NCBI GenBank assembly: GCA_965260935.1
Contig: OZ253374.1
Coordinates: forward strand, 2,604,001-2,668,000
Direction of reading: 5' to 3'
Source of the DNA: JBBROS01 sp965260935
GTDB lineage: Bacteria; Pseudomonadota; Alphaproteobacteria; Acetobacterales; Acetobacteraceae
DNA length: 64,000 nt
The notes under the pieces are model-generated. The model did not search any database. It was not told the DNA's origin and worked only from the letters and a program-made list of their open reading frames with translations. Positions 26,666-34,155 of the stretch are shown piece by piece; the stretch's first letter is position 1, and every line of letters begins with the position of its first letter. A program made the position numbers and the translations under genes.

Positions 26666-26995
26666 ATGGACGCCGAGCAGCGCGACCTGCTTCTCTCGAT
26701 GGCTTATCTTTACTCGGCCTGCGACCGCGAACGCCGGGCGCTGCCATTGCTGCTGCTGGTGGCGGCGGAACACCCCACTGACCGCGATTGCCTGCGCGCC
26801 CTGGCCCACGCCTATACCGCCGCTGGCCAGGGAGACCTGGCGATGATGGTGATCGAGCGTCTGGAGTCGCTCGAAGGCGAGCCTTGCAGCCGCGGCCTGC
26901 TGCTGCTGCGCAGCCGCGCCCTCCATGCCCAATCGAGGCTCGCCGAGGCGCGCGCGTGCTTCCGCCGTTACGCCGAGGCGGAGGAGGCGGCATGA
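26666..26995 (+). CDS. sctY: SctY-like (YscY-type) TPR chaperone
   Basis: 109 residues made almost entirely of TPR helices: LLLSMAYLYSACDRERRALP, LRALAHAYTAAGQGDLAMMV, LLLLRSRALHAQSRLAEARA, ending CFRRYAEAEEAA. Length and the helix pattern match YscY, the chaperone of YscX, and the order X-Y-V is that of the Yersinia operon. Rhizobial clusters have a small TPR gene (y4yS) beside rhcV, so that is an alternative equivalence. The stop overlaps the sctV start as ATGA, so the two are translationally coupled. Confidence 0.65.
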   Translation: MDAEQRDLLLSMAYLYSACDRERRALPLLLLVAAEHPTDRDCLRALAHAYTAAGQGDLAMMVIERLESLEGEPCSRGLLLLRSRALHAQSRLAEARACFRRYAEAEEAA

Positions 26996-29100
26996 ATCGC
27001 GCAACCTTGATCGCGGCGCTCCGCTCGGTGGCCGCGCGGCAGGATCTCGTGCTCGTCACCATCCTGATGCTGACGGTCAGCATGTTGATCATGCCGCTGC
27101 CGGCCGGGCTTGCCGACGTGCTGATCGGCTGCAACCTCGGCATCTCCGTCCTGCTGCTGATGGTCGCGGTCTACCTGCGCTCGCCGCTCGACCTCACGGC
27201 GCTGCCGGGCATCATCCTGGTCTCCACCGTGTTCCGCCTGGCGCTTGAAGTCACGGTCACGCGCCTGATCCTGACGGAGGCCGACGCCGGCGCCATCGTC
27301 GACACGTTCGGCCAGTTCGTCATCGCCGGCAACGTGGTGGTCGGCCTTGTGGTGTTCCTGATCATCACCACCGTCCAGTTCATCGTCATCACCAAGGGCA
27401 CCGAGCGGGTGGCCGAGGTCGGCGCCCGCTTCACCCTCGACGCCCTGCCCGGCAAGCAGATGAGCGTCGACAGCGACCTGCGCTCCGGCGACATCGACCA
27501 GGCCGAGGCGCGCCGCCGCCGGGCCAACGTCGAGCGGGAAAGCGCGCTGCACGGCGCCATGGACGGGGCGATGAAATTTGTCAAAGGCGACGCGATCGCC
27601 GGCCTGGTCATCATCCTGGTCAACTTCGTCGGCGGCGTCGGCATCGGCATGGGCCAGCGCGGCATGTCGATCGGCGACGCGATGCACACCTACACGCTCC
27701 TGACGGTCGGCGACGCGCTGATCTCGCAGATCCCGGCGCTGCTGATATCCTTGACGGCGGCGGTGGTGGTCACGCGCGTCGGCGGCCACGGGCTCGACCT
27801 CGGCCGCGACATGGTCGGCCAGCTTGTCTCGGACCCGAAGGCCTTGCGCCTCGGCGCGGTCGTGCTGTTCGGCATGGCGCTGATCCCGGGTTTCCCGAAG
27901 CCGGTGTTCCTGGTGCTCGCCCTCGTTTTCATCGCCGCCAGCAAGCCGGACTGGCGCAGGCTCGCGCGGCTCCCCGGATCGTGGCAAGGGCAGGCCGAGC
28001 CCGTCCCGGAACCCGAGCGCGTTCCGATGGCCGAACCCGCACGCCATGCCGAAACGGCCGCCCTGGTCGCGGTCAGCCTTTCCGCGGATCTGATGGCCGC
28101 CATCGGCGGCGTCCCGCTCGCCCGCCTGCTCGCCGCGGCGTCCGCGCAGGTGGCTCAGGACCTCGGCATCGAGTGCCCTGACCCGCTGCTGCGCATCGCA
28201 TCGGCGCACGAGGGGATGCGCTACTCGATCGACCTCGAGGACGTGCCCATCGAAGAGAACGAGCTGCGCCCCGACCGCTTGCTGCTGCGCGACGACCCGG
28301 TTCACCTTGATCTCGCCGGCGTCGATGCGGAGCAAGGCCCGCCGCTGCTCGGAACCAGGCCGTCGTTCTGGATCGACCGCTGCCACGAAGCCCGGCTGCG
28401 CGAGGCCGGCATCGGCTTCAATGACGCGGGCGCGGTGATCGCGGCACGGCTGCGCACGGTACTGCGCCAGCGCGCCCCGCACTTCATGGGCCTGCAGGAA
28501 GCGAGGAACCTGATGCAGCGGGTGGAGCCGCAGTTCGGCGACCTCGTGCGCGAGGCGACCCGGGTCATCCCGATGCAGCGGCTGGCCGACGTGCTGCGCC
28601 GCCTGGTCGAGGAAGGGGTTTCGCTACGCAACGTCCGCATCGTGCTTGAAACCCTTGTCGAGTGGGGCGAGCGGGAGAGCCGGGTGTTGATCTTGGTGGA
28701 ATACGTCCGCCAAGCCCTGTCGCGGCAGATCTGCCATCGGCACGCGAACCCGCAGAAGCTGCTGTCCGCCTATGTGCTGGCGCAGGACACCGAGCAGCTC
28801 ATCCGCGACGCCATCCGCGAGACGGCGTCCGGCCCGTTCCTGGCGCTGGACTCCGACGTGGCGGACCGTCTGATCGCCGTGTTCCGCGAGCGGCTCGGCG
28901 CGCATGAGCCGGGGCCGGGCCAGCCGGTCGTCGTGACCTCGGTCGATGTGCGCCGGTTCGTGCGCGGGTTGCTGGCCAGGAACGGGCTCAACGTCGCGAT
29001 CCTGTCCTATCAGGACCTGGCGCCCGAGTTTCCCGTGCAGCCGATCGGCCCGATCGGGCTGCAAGCGGTGTCCGCGCCTTTGAGCGCCGTCGCGAGCTGA
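26992..29100 (+). CDS. sctV: T3SS export gate protein SctV (RhcV/HrcV, FHIPEP family)
   Basis: 702 residues. SctV forms the nonameric export gate of the inner-membrane apparatus. The N-terminal half holds about eight membrane helices with FHIPEP hallmarks (LPGIILVSTVFRLALEVTVT, the cytoplasmic segment GARFTLDALPGKQMSVDSDL and the following AEARRRRANVERESALHGAM). The C-terminal cytosolic domain starts near residue 350 and contains VPIEENELRPDRLLLRDDPV and the ring-forming region around LMQRVEPQFGDLVREATRVI. Coupled to sctY by ATGA; the TtsI-like regulator gene follows 45 bases later, so both are probably in one operon. Confidence 0.97.
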   Translation: MNRATLIAALRSVAARQDLVLVTILMLTVSMLIMPLPAGLADVLIGCNLGISVLLLMVAVYLRSPLDLTALPGIILVSTVFRLALEVTVTRLILTEADAGAIVDTFGQFVIAGNVVVGLVVFLIITTVQFIVITKGTERVAEVGARFTLDALPGKQMSVDSDLRSGDIDQAEARRRRANVERESALHGAMDGAMKFVKGDAIAGLVIILVNFVGGVGIGMGQRGMSIGDAMHTYTLLTVGDALISQIPALLISLTAAVVVTRVGGHGLDLGRDMVGQLVSDPKALRLGAVVLFGMALIPGFPKPVFLVLALVFIAASKPDWRRLARLPGSWQGQAEPVPEPERVPMAEPARHAETAALVAVSLSADLMAAIGGVPLARLLAAASAQVAQDLGIECPDPLLRIASAHEGMRYSIDLEDVPIEENELRPDRLLLRDDPVHLDLAGVDAEQGPPLLGTRPSFWIDRCHEARLREAGIGFNDAGAVIAARLRTVLRQRAPHFMGLQEARNLMQRVEPQFGDLVREATRVIPMQRLADVLRRLVEEGVSLRNVRIVLETLVEWGERESRVLILVEYVRQALSRQICHRHANPQKLLSAYVLAQDTEQLIRDAIRETASGPFLALDSDVADRLIAVFRERLGAHEPGPGQPVVVTSVDVRRFVRGLLARNGLNVAILSYQDLAPEFPVQPIGPIGLQAVSAPLSAVAS

Positions 29101-29145
29101 CAGGCGGAGGCATTCTGTAATGATCCAGGCAACAGGAGATGCAAG

Positions 29146-29835
29146 ATGAGGCTGATGATCGTGTTCGACAGCCTGAAGCTGGCGGAAAGCACCGCGGTCG
29201 GGCTCAACGCCGCAGGTTTCGGCACCGACGCGTTTTCCACTATCGAGGATGCGTCCATGGCTTTGCGAGACAACCATTACGACATGGTGATCGCGGAGCG
29301 GCGGCTCGGCGACGGCGACACGATCGCCTGGCTGCGCGGCCAGGGTATGAACAAGCTCGCCGGCACCGCCTTCGTCATCGTGCTCGCCGATAAGGAGGAG
29401 GAGCGGGTTGCCGCATTGGAGGCAGGCGCGGACGACAGCGCGATCAGCTTGATCAGCATGCGCGAGCTGGTCGCCCGCATTCACGCGATCTTGCGCCGCC
29501 CGCGCATGGCCGTGGAGAGCCGCCTGACCTTGGGCGACCTCAGCCTGTGCACCGTCGCCCGGGAAGCGAGCGTTTGCGGCCGCTCGTTGCCGTTGCAGCG
29601 GCGACAGACGGCTATCCTGGAGATGCTGCTGCGCCGAAGCGGCCATATCGTGCCCCGGCCATTGCTGGAACAGGATATCTACGGCTTGCAAGCCGTGTGC
29701 CCGAACTCGCTCGAGGTGCGCATCAGCCGGCTTCGCCGCCAGCTTGCCGAGGCAGGGTCGCAGATCACGATCGAGACGATCCGCGGGATCGGCTATAGGA
29801 TGGTCGTCTCGTCGCCGAAAGTTCTTCACAGCTAA
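29146..29835 (+). CDS. ttsI: TtsI-like atypical OmpR-family response regulator
   Basis: 229 residues. A receiver domain (1-115) is joined to an OmpR/PhoB winged helix (about 130-222; NSLEVRISRLRRQLAEAG, TIRGIGYRMV). The phosphorylation pocket is degenerate: the phospho-Asp position is Glu51 (DMVIAERRLG), one N-terminal acidic residue is lost (IVFDSL) and the switch Lys region reads DDSAISLI. Rhizobial TtsI, the activator of T3SS promoters with tts boxes, is an OmpR-type regulator that, as I recall, has the same Asp-to-Glu change. Position after sctV supports this role. AGGAG lies eight bases before the ATG. Confidence 0.8.
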   Translation: MRLMIVFDSLKLAESTAVGLNAAGFGTDAFSTIEDASMALRDNHYDMVIAERRLGDGDTIAWLRGQGMNKLAGTAFVIVLADKEEERVAALEAGADDSAISLISMRELVARIHAILRRPRMAVESRLTLGDLSLCTVAREASVCGRSLPLQRRQTAILEMLLRRSGHIVPRPLLEQDIYGLQAVCPNSLEVRISRLRRQLAEAGSQITIETIRGIGYRMVVSSPKVLHS

Positions 29836-29952
29836 GGGCAGTGTCGGCAACAAGTGCGCCAGCGTGCCACTGAAGCTGTCAGGCGAAACGAAAACTCATG
29901 GCTTGCTTGCCCAATTAAGTCGCAATGATTGTTGTCGAACGAGACTTAAAGG
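29832..29952 (+). repeat. Dispersed repeat, copy A (about 120 bp)
   Basis: Starting with CTAAGGGCAGTGTCGGCAA at the ttsI stop, this block aligns at roughly 70 percent by eye with copy B at 31528-31646, through shared landmarks CTAAGGGCAG, GTCGGCAA, CAGGC, AAGTC and ATTGTTG...AACGAG. Each copy begins just after a stop codon or close to it. It looks like two relics of the same mobile element end, but no transposase is seen. Confidence 0.6.
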
Positions 29953-30400
29953 CTTGCTCGGTGATACTTGTTAGGATCAGTAAAGCATTCGCCTGTTTAC
30001 TGACTCGCGAGATTGATTTATTAACCGGGTTGCCGGAGCCCTCCATATCCTCCCGCAACTATTCATCGCGTCCTAGGCGGGCTGAGGTCATCCCGTCCTA
30101 TTAACTCTCCCGCGCTTTGTATGAAAGCGAAGGGGCATCTGGAACGAACAGGGCTTTGGGATCGCGAAGAAATCTTAGCTTGCAGGCTTTGGTCAGCGTG
30201 TCATCCCGAGCCGCCGGGATCGTTGACCAACTCCGTAGCGAGTTCGGTTTGTTGGCCTCTCGGTTTGCAGGGTCAGCTCCATGTGAAGTGCGGCAGAACC
30301 AATGGGACGGGACCACCTCAGGCGTCAGGCGCCTTATCCGGCCTCGTGGCGCCACGATAGTCGGTTCAGATGCAAGATAAACGCGCATCACGGCGGCGAG
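29953..30400. other. AT-rich intergenic region before the repeat-protein gene
   Basis: About 450 bases between repeat copy A and the tts-box-like motif at 30401. The first 100 bases are AT-rich (for example around 29990-30040). Short open frames occur but have no ribosome site and no recognisable product. No further element is supported. Confidence 0.45.
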
Positions 30401-30418
30401 GTCAGGATCTGGACAGCT
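30401..30418 (+). promoter_or_regulatory. tts-box-like operator upstream of the 30468 gene
   Basis: GTCAGGATCTGGACAGCT is the best match in the window to the rhizobial tts-box core (GTCAGnTTnTCGAAAGCT): GTCAG, the TnT positions, GA and AGCT agree at the correct spacing. It lies 49 bases before the start codon at 30468. Confidence 0.6.
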
Positions 30419-30467
30419 TGGAGAGCGCATCGTGTCGCCGCAACCAGTGCAAAGAAAGGCAATCACG

Positions 30468-31430
30468 ATGCATCGCATAGGTAGGTCAAATCACGAGCAA
30501 AACACGCCGGCCTTCGATCATGGCAACACTATGGAGATGGGTGCGATGCCGCACCGGTCGTCTTCGGCTTCGGCAGGGCCGTCGTCTTCGCAGCAGCAAA
30601 ACTTTGAAAATCACCTGGGGCAGGACAACCAGCACCGCCCCAGCGGCACGGGGCAACCACAAAGCCAGCCAATCCCATCAACGCCGAGCAGCCCTATAAG
30701 CACCCACGCGCCGAACGGCAGCACGCAGCAGTCGCTGTATACCTTGGCCAACTCAAGGCCACCGAGCCCACAACTCTCTCCGCACCCAACGACGACGCCA
30801 GCAAATCCTGCCAGCGCATCGAGCCAAGGCGTGCAGTCTGGTCAAAGCCCCGACAATCTCGGCACCAACGGGGTGACCGGCAATGCCGGATTGCATCAAG
30901 TGAACAACAATCCCGGCTCGTTTTATACAACCAACAATTCCGGGCGCATCACGACCGCTTCGAACACCGGCCTGTATTCCTCGTCAGGAAACACCGGAAA
31001 CGAATACATCGGCCATAATTCCGGCAACGTGCAAATCGCCAACAGCGCTGGCAACCACGTTGTCAACAGCAACAATGGAGGCAATGTCAGCATCAGCAAC
31101 TTGCAGCCGGGCGCAAACGTGCTGGTCAACCAACAGCATGGGCGCGTCACCCAGACGTTCCCGGAGGGAAGTTTCATGAACTGGCGTCACCCCGAAGGCG
31201 TTACGCATGGACCAAGTGCGAAACCTTTGGAGCTTGACCAGTACGGCTCCGGTAACTTCACCAACGTGTCGGCAAACCTTCTCCGCAACCCAGGGCGTTA
31301 CATTCCGGAATATGGCGGCGTTGTTGCGGGTGCAGGCCTTACGGGGGCGGTGCTTGTCAACAACGGGTTCGCAGCGCCGGCGAGCCTGTCATCTTCGGTA
31401 GCAGCCGGCCAACGTTTCGGCGGCGGCTAA
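30468..31430 (+). CDS. Candidate T3SS-secreted protein with 9-residue glycine repeats
   Basis: 320 residues, no recognised family. The first 130 residues are Ser/Gln/Pro/Asn-rich and disordered-looking (RSSSASAGPSSSQQQNFENH), as is common for type III signals; there is no Sec signal. Residues 138-209 are eight consecutive 9-residue units of the form xNxGxxxxx (for example NNPGSFYTT, NNSGRITTA, SNTGLYSSS, HNSGNVQIA), suggesting a small beta-solenoid. The C-terminus has a mildly hydrophobic segment (GGVVAGAGLTGAVLV). ATG 30468 has AAAGG eight bases upstream. The upstream tts-box-like motif and location between ttsI and other secreted-protein genes argue for a TtsI-controlled T3SS substrate; the function is unknown. 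Confidence 0.65.
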   Translation: MHRIGRSNHEQNTPAFDHGNTMEMGAMPHRSSSASAGPSSSQQQNFENHLGQDNQHRPSGTGQPQSQPIPSTPSSPISTHAPNGSTQQSLYTLANSRPPSPQLSPHPTTTPANPASASSQGVQSGQSPDNLGTNGVTGNAGLHQVNNNPGSFYTTNNSGRITTASNTGLYSSSGNTGNEYIGHNSGNVQIANSAGNHVVNSNNGGNVSISNLQPGANVLVNQQHGRVTQTFPEGSFMNWRHPEGVTHGPSAKPLELDQYGSGNFTNVSANLLRNPGRYIPEYGGVVAGAGLTGAVLVNNGFAAPASLSSSVAAGQRFGGG

Positions 31431-31527
31431 CAGATGTTTCCATCATCCGCATCGACCGGCGCTTCCCGATCCGAGTTACTCGGGATGCCGCCGCTCGATT
31501 GATGATACGAGCAATCGCTCGAGTGCG

Positions 31528-31646
31528 GCCTAAGGGCAGCGTCGGCAATATGTACGGCAGCACGCCAACAAAACTGCCAGGCAAGATAGTAGATTAAGGC
31601 TCTTTCACCCGATCAAGTCATAGCAATAATTGTTGAACGAGCCCTA
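31528..31646 (+). repeat. Dispersed repeat, copy B (about 120 bp)
   Basis: Begins CTAAGGGCAGCGTCGGCAA and aligns with copy A at 29832. Its second half also contains a short inverted repeat, GGCTCTTTCA (about 31594) against TGAACGAGCC (about 31632), with one mismatch. Together the copies bracket the gene at 30468-31430 in direct orientation. Confidence 0.6.
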
Positions 31647-31657
31647 ATCTACAAGAT

Positions 31658-31701
31658 GTGCTCCAAGCGTGAGTTAAGACATGTCTTACACTCTGCTTGG
31701 A
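31658..31701. repeat. 44-bp interrupted palindrome
   Basis: The left arm GCTCCAAGC...TAAGACA (31658-31679) and right arm TGTCTTA...GCTTGGAGC (31680-31701) are exactly symmetric about 31679/31680: outer 9 bp and inner 7 bp pair perfectly, with only the 6 bases between them unpaired. It lies between repeat copy B and a terminator-like hairpin. No T-run follows it, so it may be an operator or recombination site rather than a terminator. Confidence 0.65.
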
Positions 31702-31777
31702 GCGCCTCTTATTCTGCCATGTACCGCATCTGACCTGCTCTCGTTTCACTTCCCCCGTATTCGGAAAGCTCATCCAA

Positions 31778-31806
31778 AACCCGCTTGAACCGGGCTTTTT
31801 GAGTTT
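31778..31806 (+). terminator. Rho-independent terminator-like hairpin
   Basis: AACCCG-CTTGAAC-CGGG is followed by CTTTTTGAGTTTTT. The stem is short but the T-run is long. It would end transcription coming from the 30468 gene, separating it from the gene at 31970. Confidence 0.5.
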
Positions 31807-31909
31807 TTGTCCCGGCCTGTAGAGCAAGCGAGGCCCGCCGCCGGTCCTTCTGCTGCATCGCCTATCGCTGAGAAGGCCGGCGCCGTGCAGGGCATGGTGG
31901 TCTCTGCTG

Positions 31910-31927
31910 GTCAGCTTCAAATCAGCT
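31910..31927 (+). promoter_or_regulatory. tts-box-like operator upstream of the 31970 gene
   Basis: GTCAGCTTCAAATCAGCT keeps GTCAG, TT and AGCT of the rhizobial tts box at the exact consensus spacing, and fits the pattern shared by the four local copies. It ends 42 bases before the ATG at 31970. Confidence 0.6.
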
Positions 31928-31969
31928 TTCAACCTTAACTTTGTTTTCTCTCCGACAAAGGATGGTCAC

Positions 31970-32830
31970 ATGAATCCCCTATCAACCATCGAACCGGCCG
32001 GAACGTCTGCAGGTCAAGGCTCGCAGCAATTTTCAGCCAATGATACGACTGGCAACCTTACGTTGCTGGTCCGTGAATTTGCCCAGCTCCTTGAGTTACT
32101 CAGCCAAGCGGGCGCAAGCCAGGGCGGTCCGGCCAACGCCGCTTCCTCCGCTTCGCAGGCCGGCGCACTGCAAGCTAGCGCACCGAAGGCGGGCGCACCG
32201 CAGGACGGCGCTGGGCCGCATGCCCCAGCAAGCAAGCCCGGCGGATCTGGCATCTCGGCCGGTACGGGGCCGAACACGATCAGCGTCACCAACAACCAGG
32301 ATCACGCGATCACGGTCGGCAAGTTCAAGAACGGCGAATCGACGACCGATCCGTCCGCCAAGATCACGCTGCAGCCGCACCAGACCGGCAGCCTCAAATA
32401 CGAGAACGGCGAGGCCGGGTATGCTGCCCAGGCCGACGCAAGCGGCAAGTTCCAGCCGACGGCCAGCCGGCTGGAATACGAGTCCGACAAGGACGGCAAG
32501 ATGAAATACCCCGACGTCAGCTACATCGACGGCCGCAATGCCTCGATTTCCCTGGACGACGGCGCCGGCCTGCATAAAGGCGACAGCAAGAGCATCGCCG
32601 ATAGCGCGCCGGCGGACATCGTCACGAAGGACTCGGGCGGCGGCAAGACGGTCGCCGGCTGGTATGACGGCTCCACCTCTCAGATGCAGGCAGGCGGCGC
32701 GTTCATGCAACAGCGGCTCGGCACCTCAGGAGCCTACCTCCATCCTGACGATGACAAGTTGTCCGGATCTCAGAACCCGATGAGCGGCACTCAGAGCTCG
32801 ACGATCAAAGCGGCGTTCGGAGACGCCTGA
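31970..32830 (+). CDS. Candidate T3SS-secreted protein of unknown family
   Basis: 286 residues, family not recognised. The first 100 residues are Ala/Gly/Pro/Ser-rich with a repetitive stretch (GALQASAPKAGAPQDGA) and no Sec signal. Residues about 105-286 look like a folded, beta-rich domain without cysteines: TISVTNNQDHAITVGKFKNG, ITLQPHQTGSLKYENGEAGY, KYPDVSYIDGRNASISLDDG, and KTVAGWYDGSTSQMQAGGAF. It is preceded by a tts-box-like motif; AAAGGAT lies shortly before the ATG. The gene sits between the 9-repeat protein and the harpin-like gene, so it is a probable secreted accessory protein or effector. Its molecular function is unknown. Confidence 0.65.
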   Translation: MNPLSTIEPAGTSAGQGSQQFSANDTTGNLTLLVREFAQLLELLSQAGASQGGPANAASSASQAGALQASAPKAGAPQDGAGPHAPASKPGGSGISAGTGPNTISVTNNQDHAITVGKFKNGESTTDPSAKITLQPHQTGSLKYENGEAGYAAQADASGKFQPTASRLEYESDKDGKMKYPDVSYIDGRNASISLDDGAGLHKGDSKSIADSAPADIVTKDSGGGKTVAGWYDGSTSQMQAGGAFMQQRLGTSGAYLHPDDDKLSGSQNPMSGTQSSTIKAAFGDA

Positions 32831-32957
32831 GGGCGCAATCGCGTTCCATGGCGCGCCAGCTCAAGCAAGCGGGCAAGCCATGAACACTGGTTCACAGGTT
32901 TCATACGCAGTTGCTTTGAATCGTTGGCACAGAAGTATTCGAAGAAAATTTCAAAGT

Positions 32958-32975
32958 GTCAGGCTCAGGACAGAT
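32958..32975 (+). promoter_or_regulatory. tts-box-like operator upstream of the harpin-like gene
   Basis: GTCAGGCTCAGGACAGAT matches the local pattern GTCAGSNTCWRRNCAGNT; it is close to the copy at 30401 (GTCAGGATCTGGACAGCT). It ends 96 bases before the harpin-like ATG, about twice the distance of the other three copies. Confidence 0.5.
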
Positions 32976-33071
32976 AATCAAATTAAACCAGTTCATGCCA
33001 ACGGGTTTCCCGGACGATTTCGATCAGGGGGATTGGCAAGCGCAGCACTGAAACAGAGGAGAGCAAATCTC

Positions 33072-34085
33072 ATGAGCGGTAGTATTTCTCAAGTTCCACC
33101 ATCGCCAGGAGGGAGTTCCGGCTTTGCGATGAACCCAGCCGCGCAGGCGGACCTGGCTGGCGGCGTCGCGCAGTTCAACAGCATGGTCCAGAGCGGCAAC
33201 ATCACCGATATCAAGAGCAGCTTGCAGAACCTGCAGGCCAAGATCGGGTCCGATGTTACGGATTACTTCGGACAGAATGGGGCCGGCCTCAATGCCGAGT
33301 CCTATAAGGACCTCTCCGGCGCGCAGTATCAGCTGGGCCAGCTCGCGCCTCAGCTTGGCAGCGGCGCCAGCTCGCTCGCCAACCTCAGCAAGTTCGGGCA
33401 GACGCTCGAATCCGCCCTCGCGCCGCCGCAGCAACCGGCGGTTTCCGCTGACGCCTCGGCGGCCGGGCCGGCTGGCGGCGTCGATGGCGGCGACAGCATG
33501 TCCGGCATCGCCCAGCAGGTCGTCGAACTTTTGCAGCAGGCGTTGCAGCAGCTTGGCCAGGGTGGCGCGCAAGGCGCTGGCCAGGGTGGCGCGCAGGGCG
33601 CTCCGGCGTCAGGCGGCAGCCCGCCTTCGGCTGACGGAGCGTCGCAAGCCGCGGCTGCCGGACCATCCGCAGAAGGTGGTTCGGAGTCGATCATCCAGGA
33701 GCTGCTCAAGGTGTTGGAGCAAATGGTCCAACAGCTTGGCCATGGCAGCGCGGAAGGTGCTGGAAGCCCGGAAGGCGCCGGCGGCCAGCCTTCCGCGCCG
33801 GCAGGCGGAGAATCGGACGAGCTGTCAAAGCTGAAAGAGGCGCTCGGCCCGCTGATCCAGAAGCTGGGCGGCCAGCCGTCTCCAGCGGCGTCGCCGGCCG
33901 GCCCTGGCGCTGCGAGCACCGGGCCGTCCGGGACTGAGCCTGGCAGTCAGGCTGCGGGTTCGTCCGGCAACAGCCACCAGGCTGAGATGATGCAAATGAT
34001 GAGCGAACTTCTGCAGGTCATCATGCAGATGATGCAGACAATGAACGGGCCGATGGGCGCAAGCTCGGGCGGCACGGAGGCGTAG
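33072..34085 (+). CDS. Harpin-like secreted protein
   Basis: 337 residues, acidic, Gly/Ala/Ser/Gln-rich, without Cys or Trp and without a Sec signal, the typical make-up of harpins exported by plant-associated T3SSs. Residues about 20-115 form helices (LAGGVAQFNSMVQSGNITDI, SLQNLQAKIGSDVTDYFGQN). Four amphipathic Leu/Gln helices separated by Gly-rich linkers follow: VVELLQQALQQLGQGG, IIQELLKVLEQMVQQLGHGS, ELSKLKEALGPLIQKLGG and MMQMMSELLQVIMQMMQTMN. An AGAGGAG precedes the ATG by about 10 bases. In the apoplast harpins act on plant membranes; that role here is inference from composition and context. Confidence 0.7.
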   Translation: MSGSISQVPPSPGGSSGFAMNPAAQADLAGGVAQFNSMVQSGNITDIKSSLQNLQAKIGSDVTDYFGQNGAGLNAESYKDLSGAQYQLGQLAPQLGSGASSLANLSKFGQTLESALAPPQQPAVSADASAAGPAGGVDGGDSMSGIAQQVVELLQQALQQLGQGGAQGAGQGGAQGAPASGGSPPSADGASQAAAAGPSAEGGSESIIQELLKVLEQMVQQLGHGSAEGAGSPEGAGGQPSAPAGGESDELSKLKEALGPLIQKLGGQPSPAASPAGPGAASTGPSGTEPGSQAAGSSGNSHQAEMMQMMSELLQVIMQMMQTMNGPMGASSGGTEA

Positions 34086-34155
34086 AACGCCAAGTACAAC
34101 TGAGTAACCTATAAGTCAACAATAAACCTATCTCGTGTAACAAAGGAGACAACTC

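Noticed and set aside
29870..29890. GTCAGG in repeat copy A as a fifth tts-box-like motif
   Set aside because: The second half-site (CAGnT at the fixed spacing) is missing and no gene starts within 500 bases.
30117..30484. Short overlapping frames before the 9-repeat protein gene
   Set aside because: No ribosome site, no recognisable product, and several frames open at once, which indicates chance.
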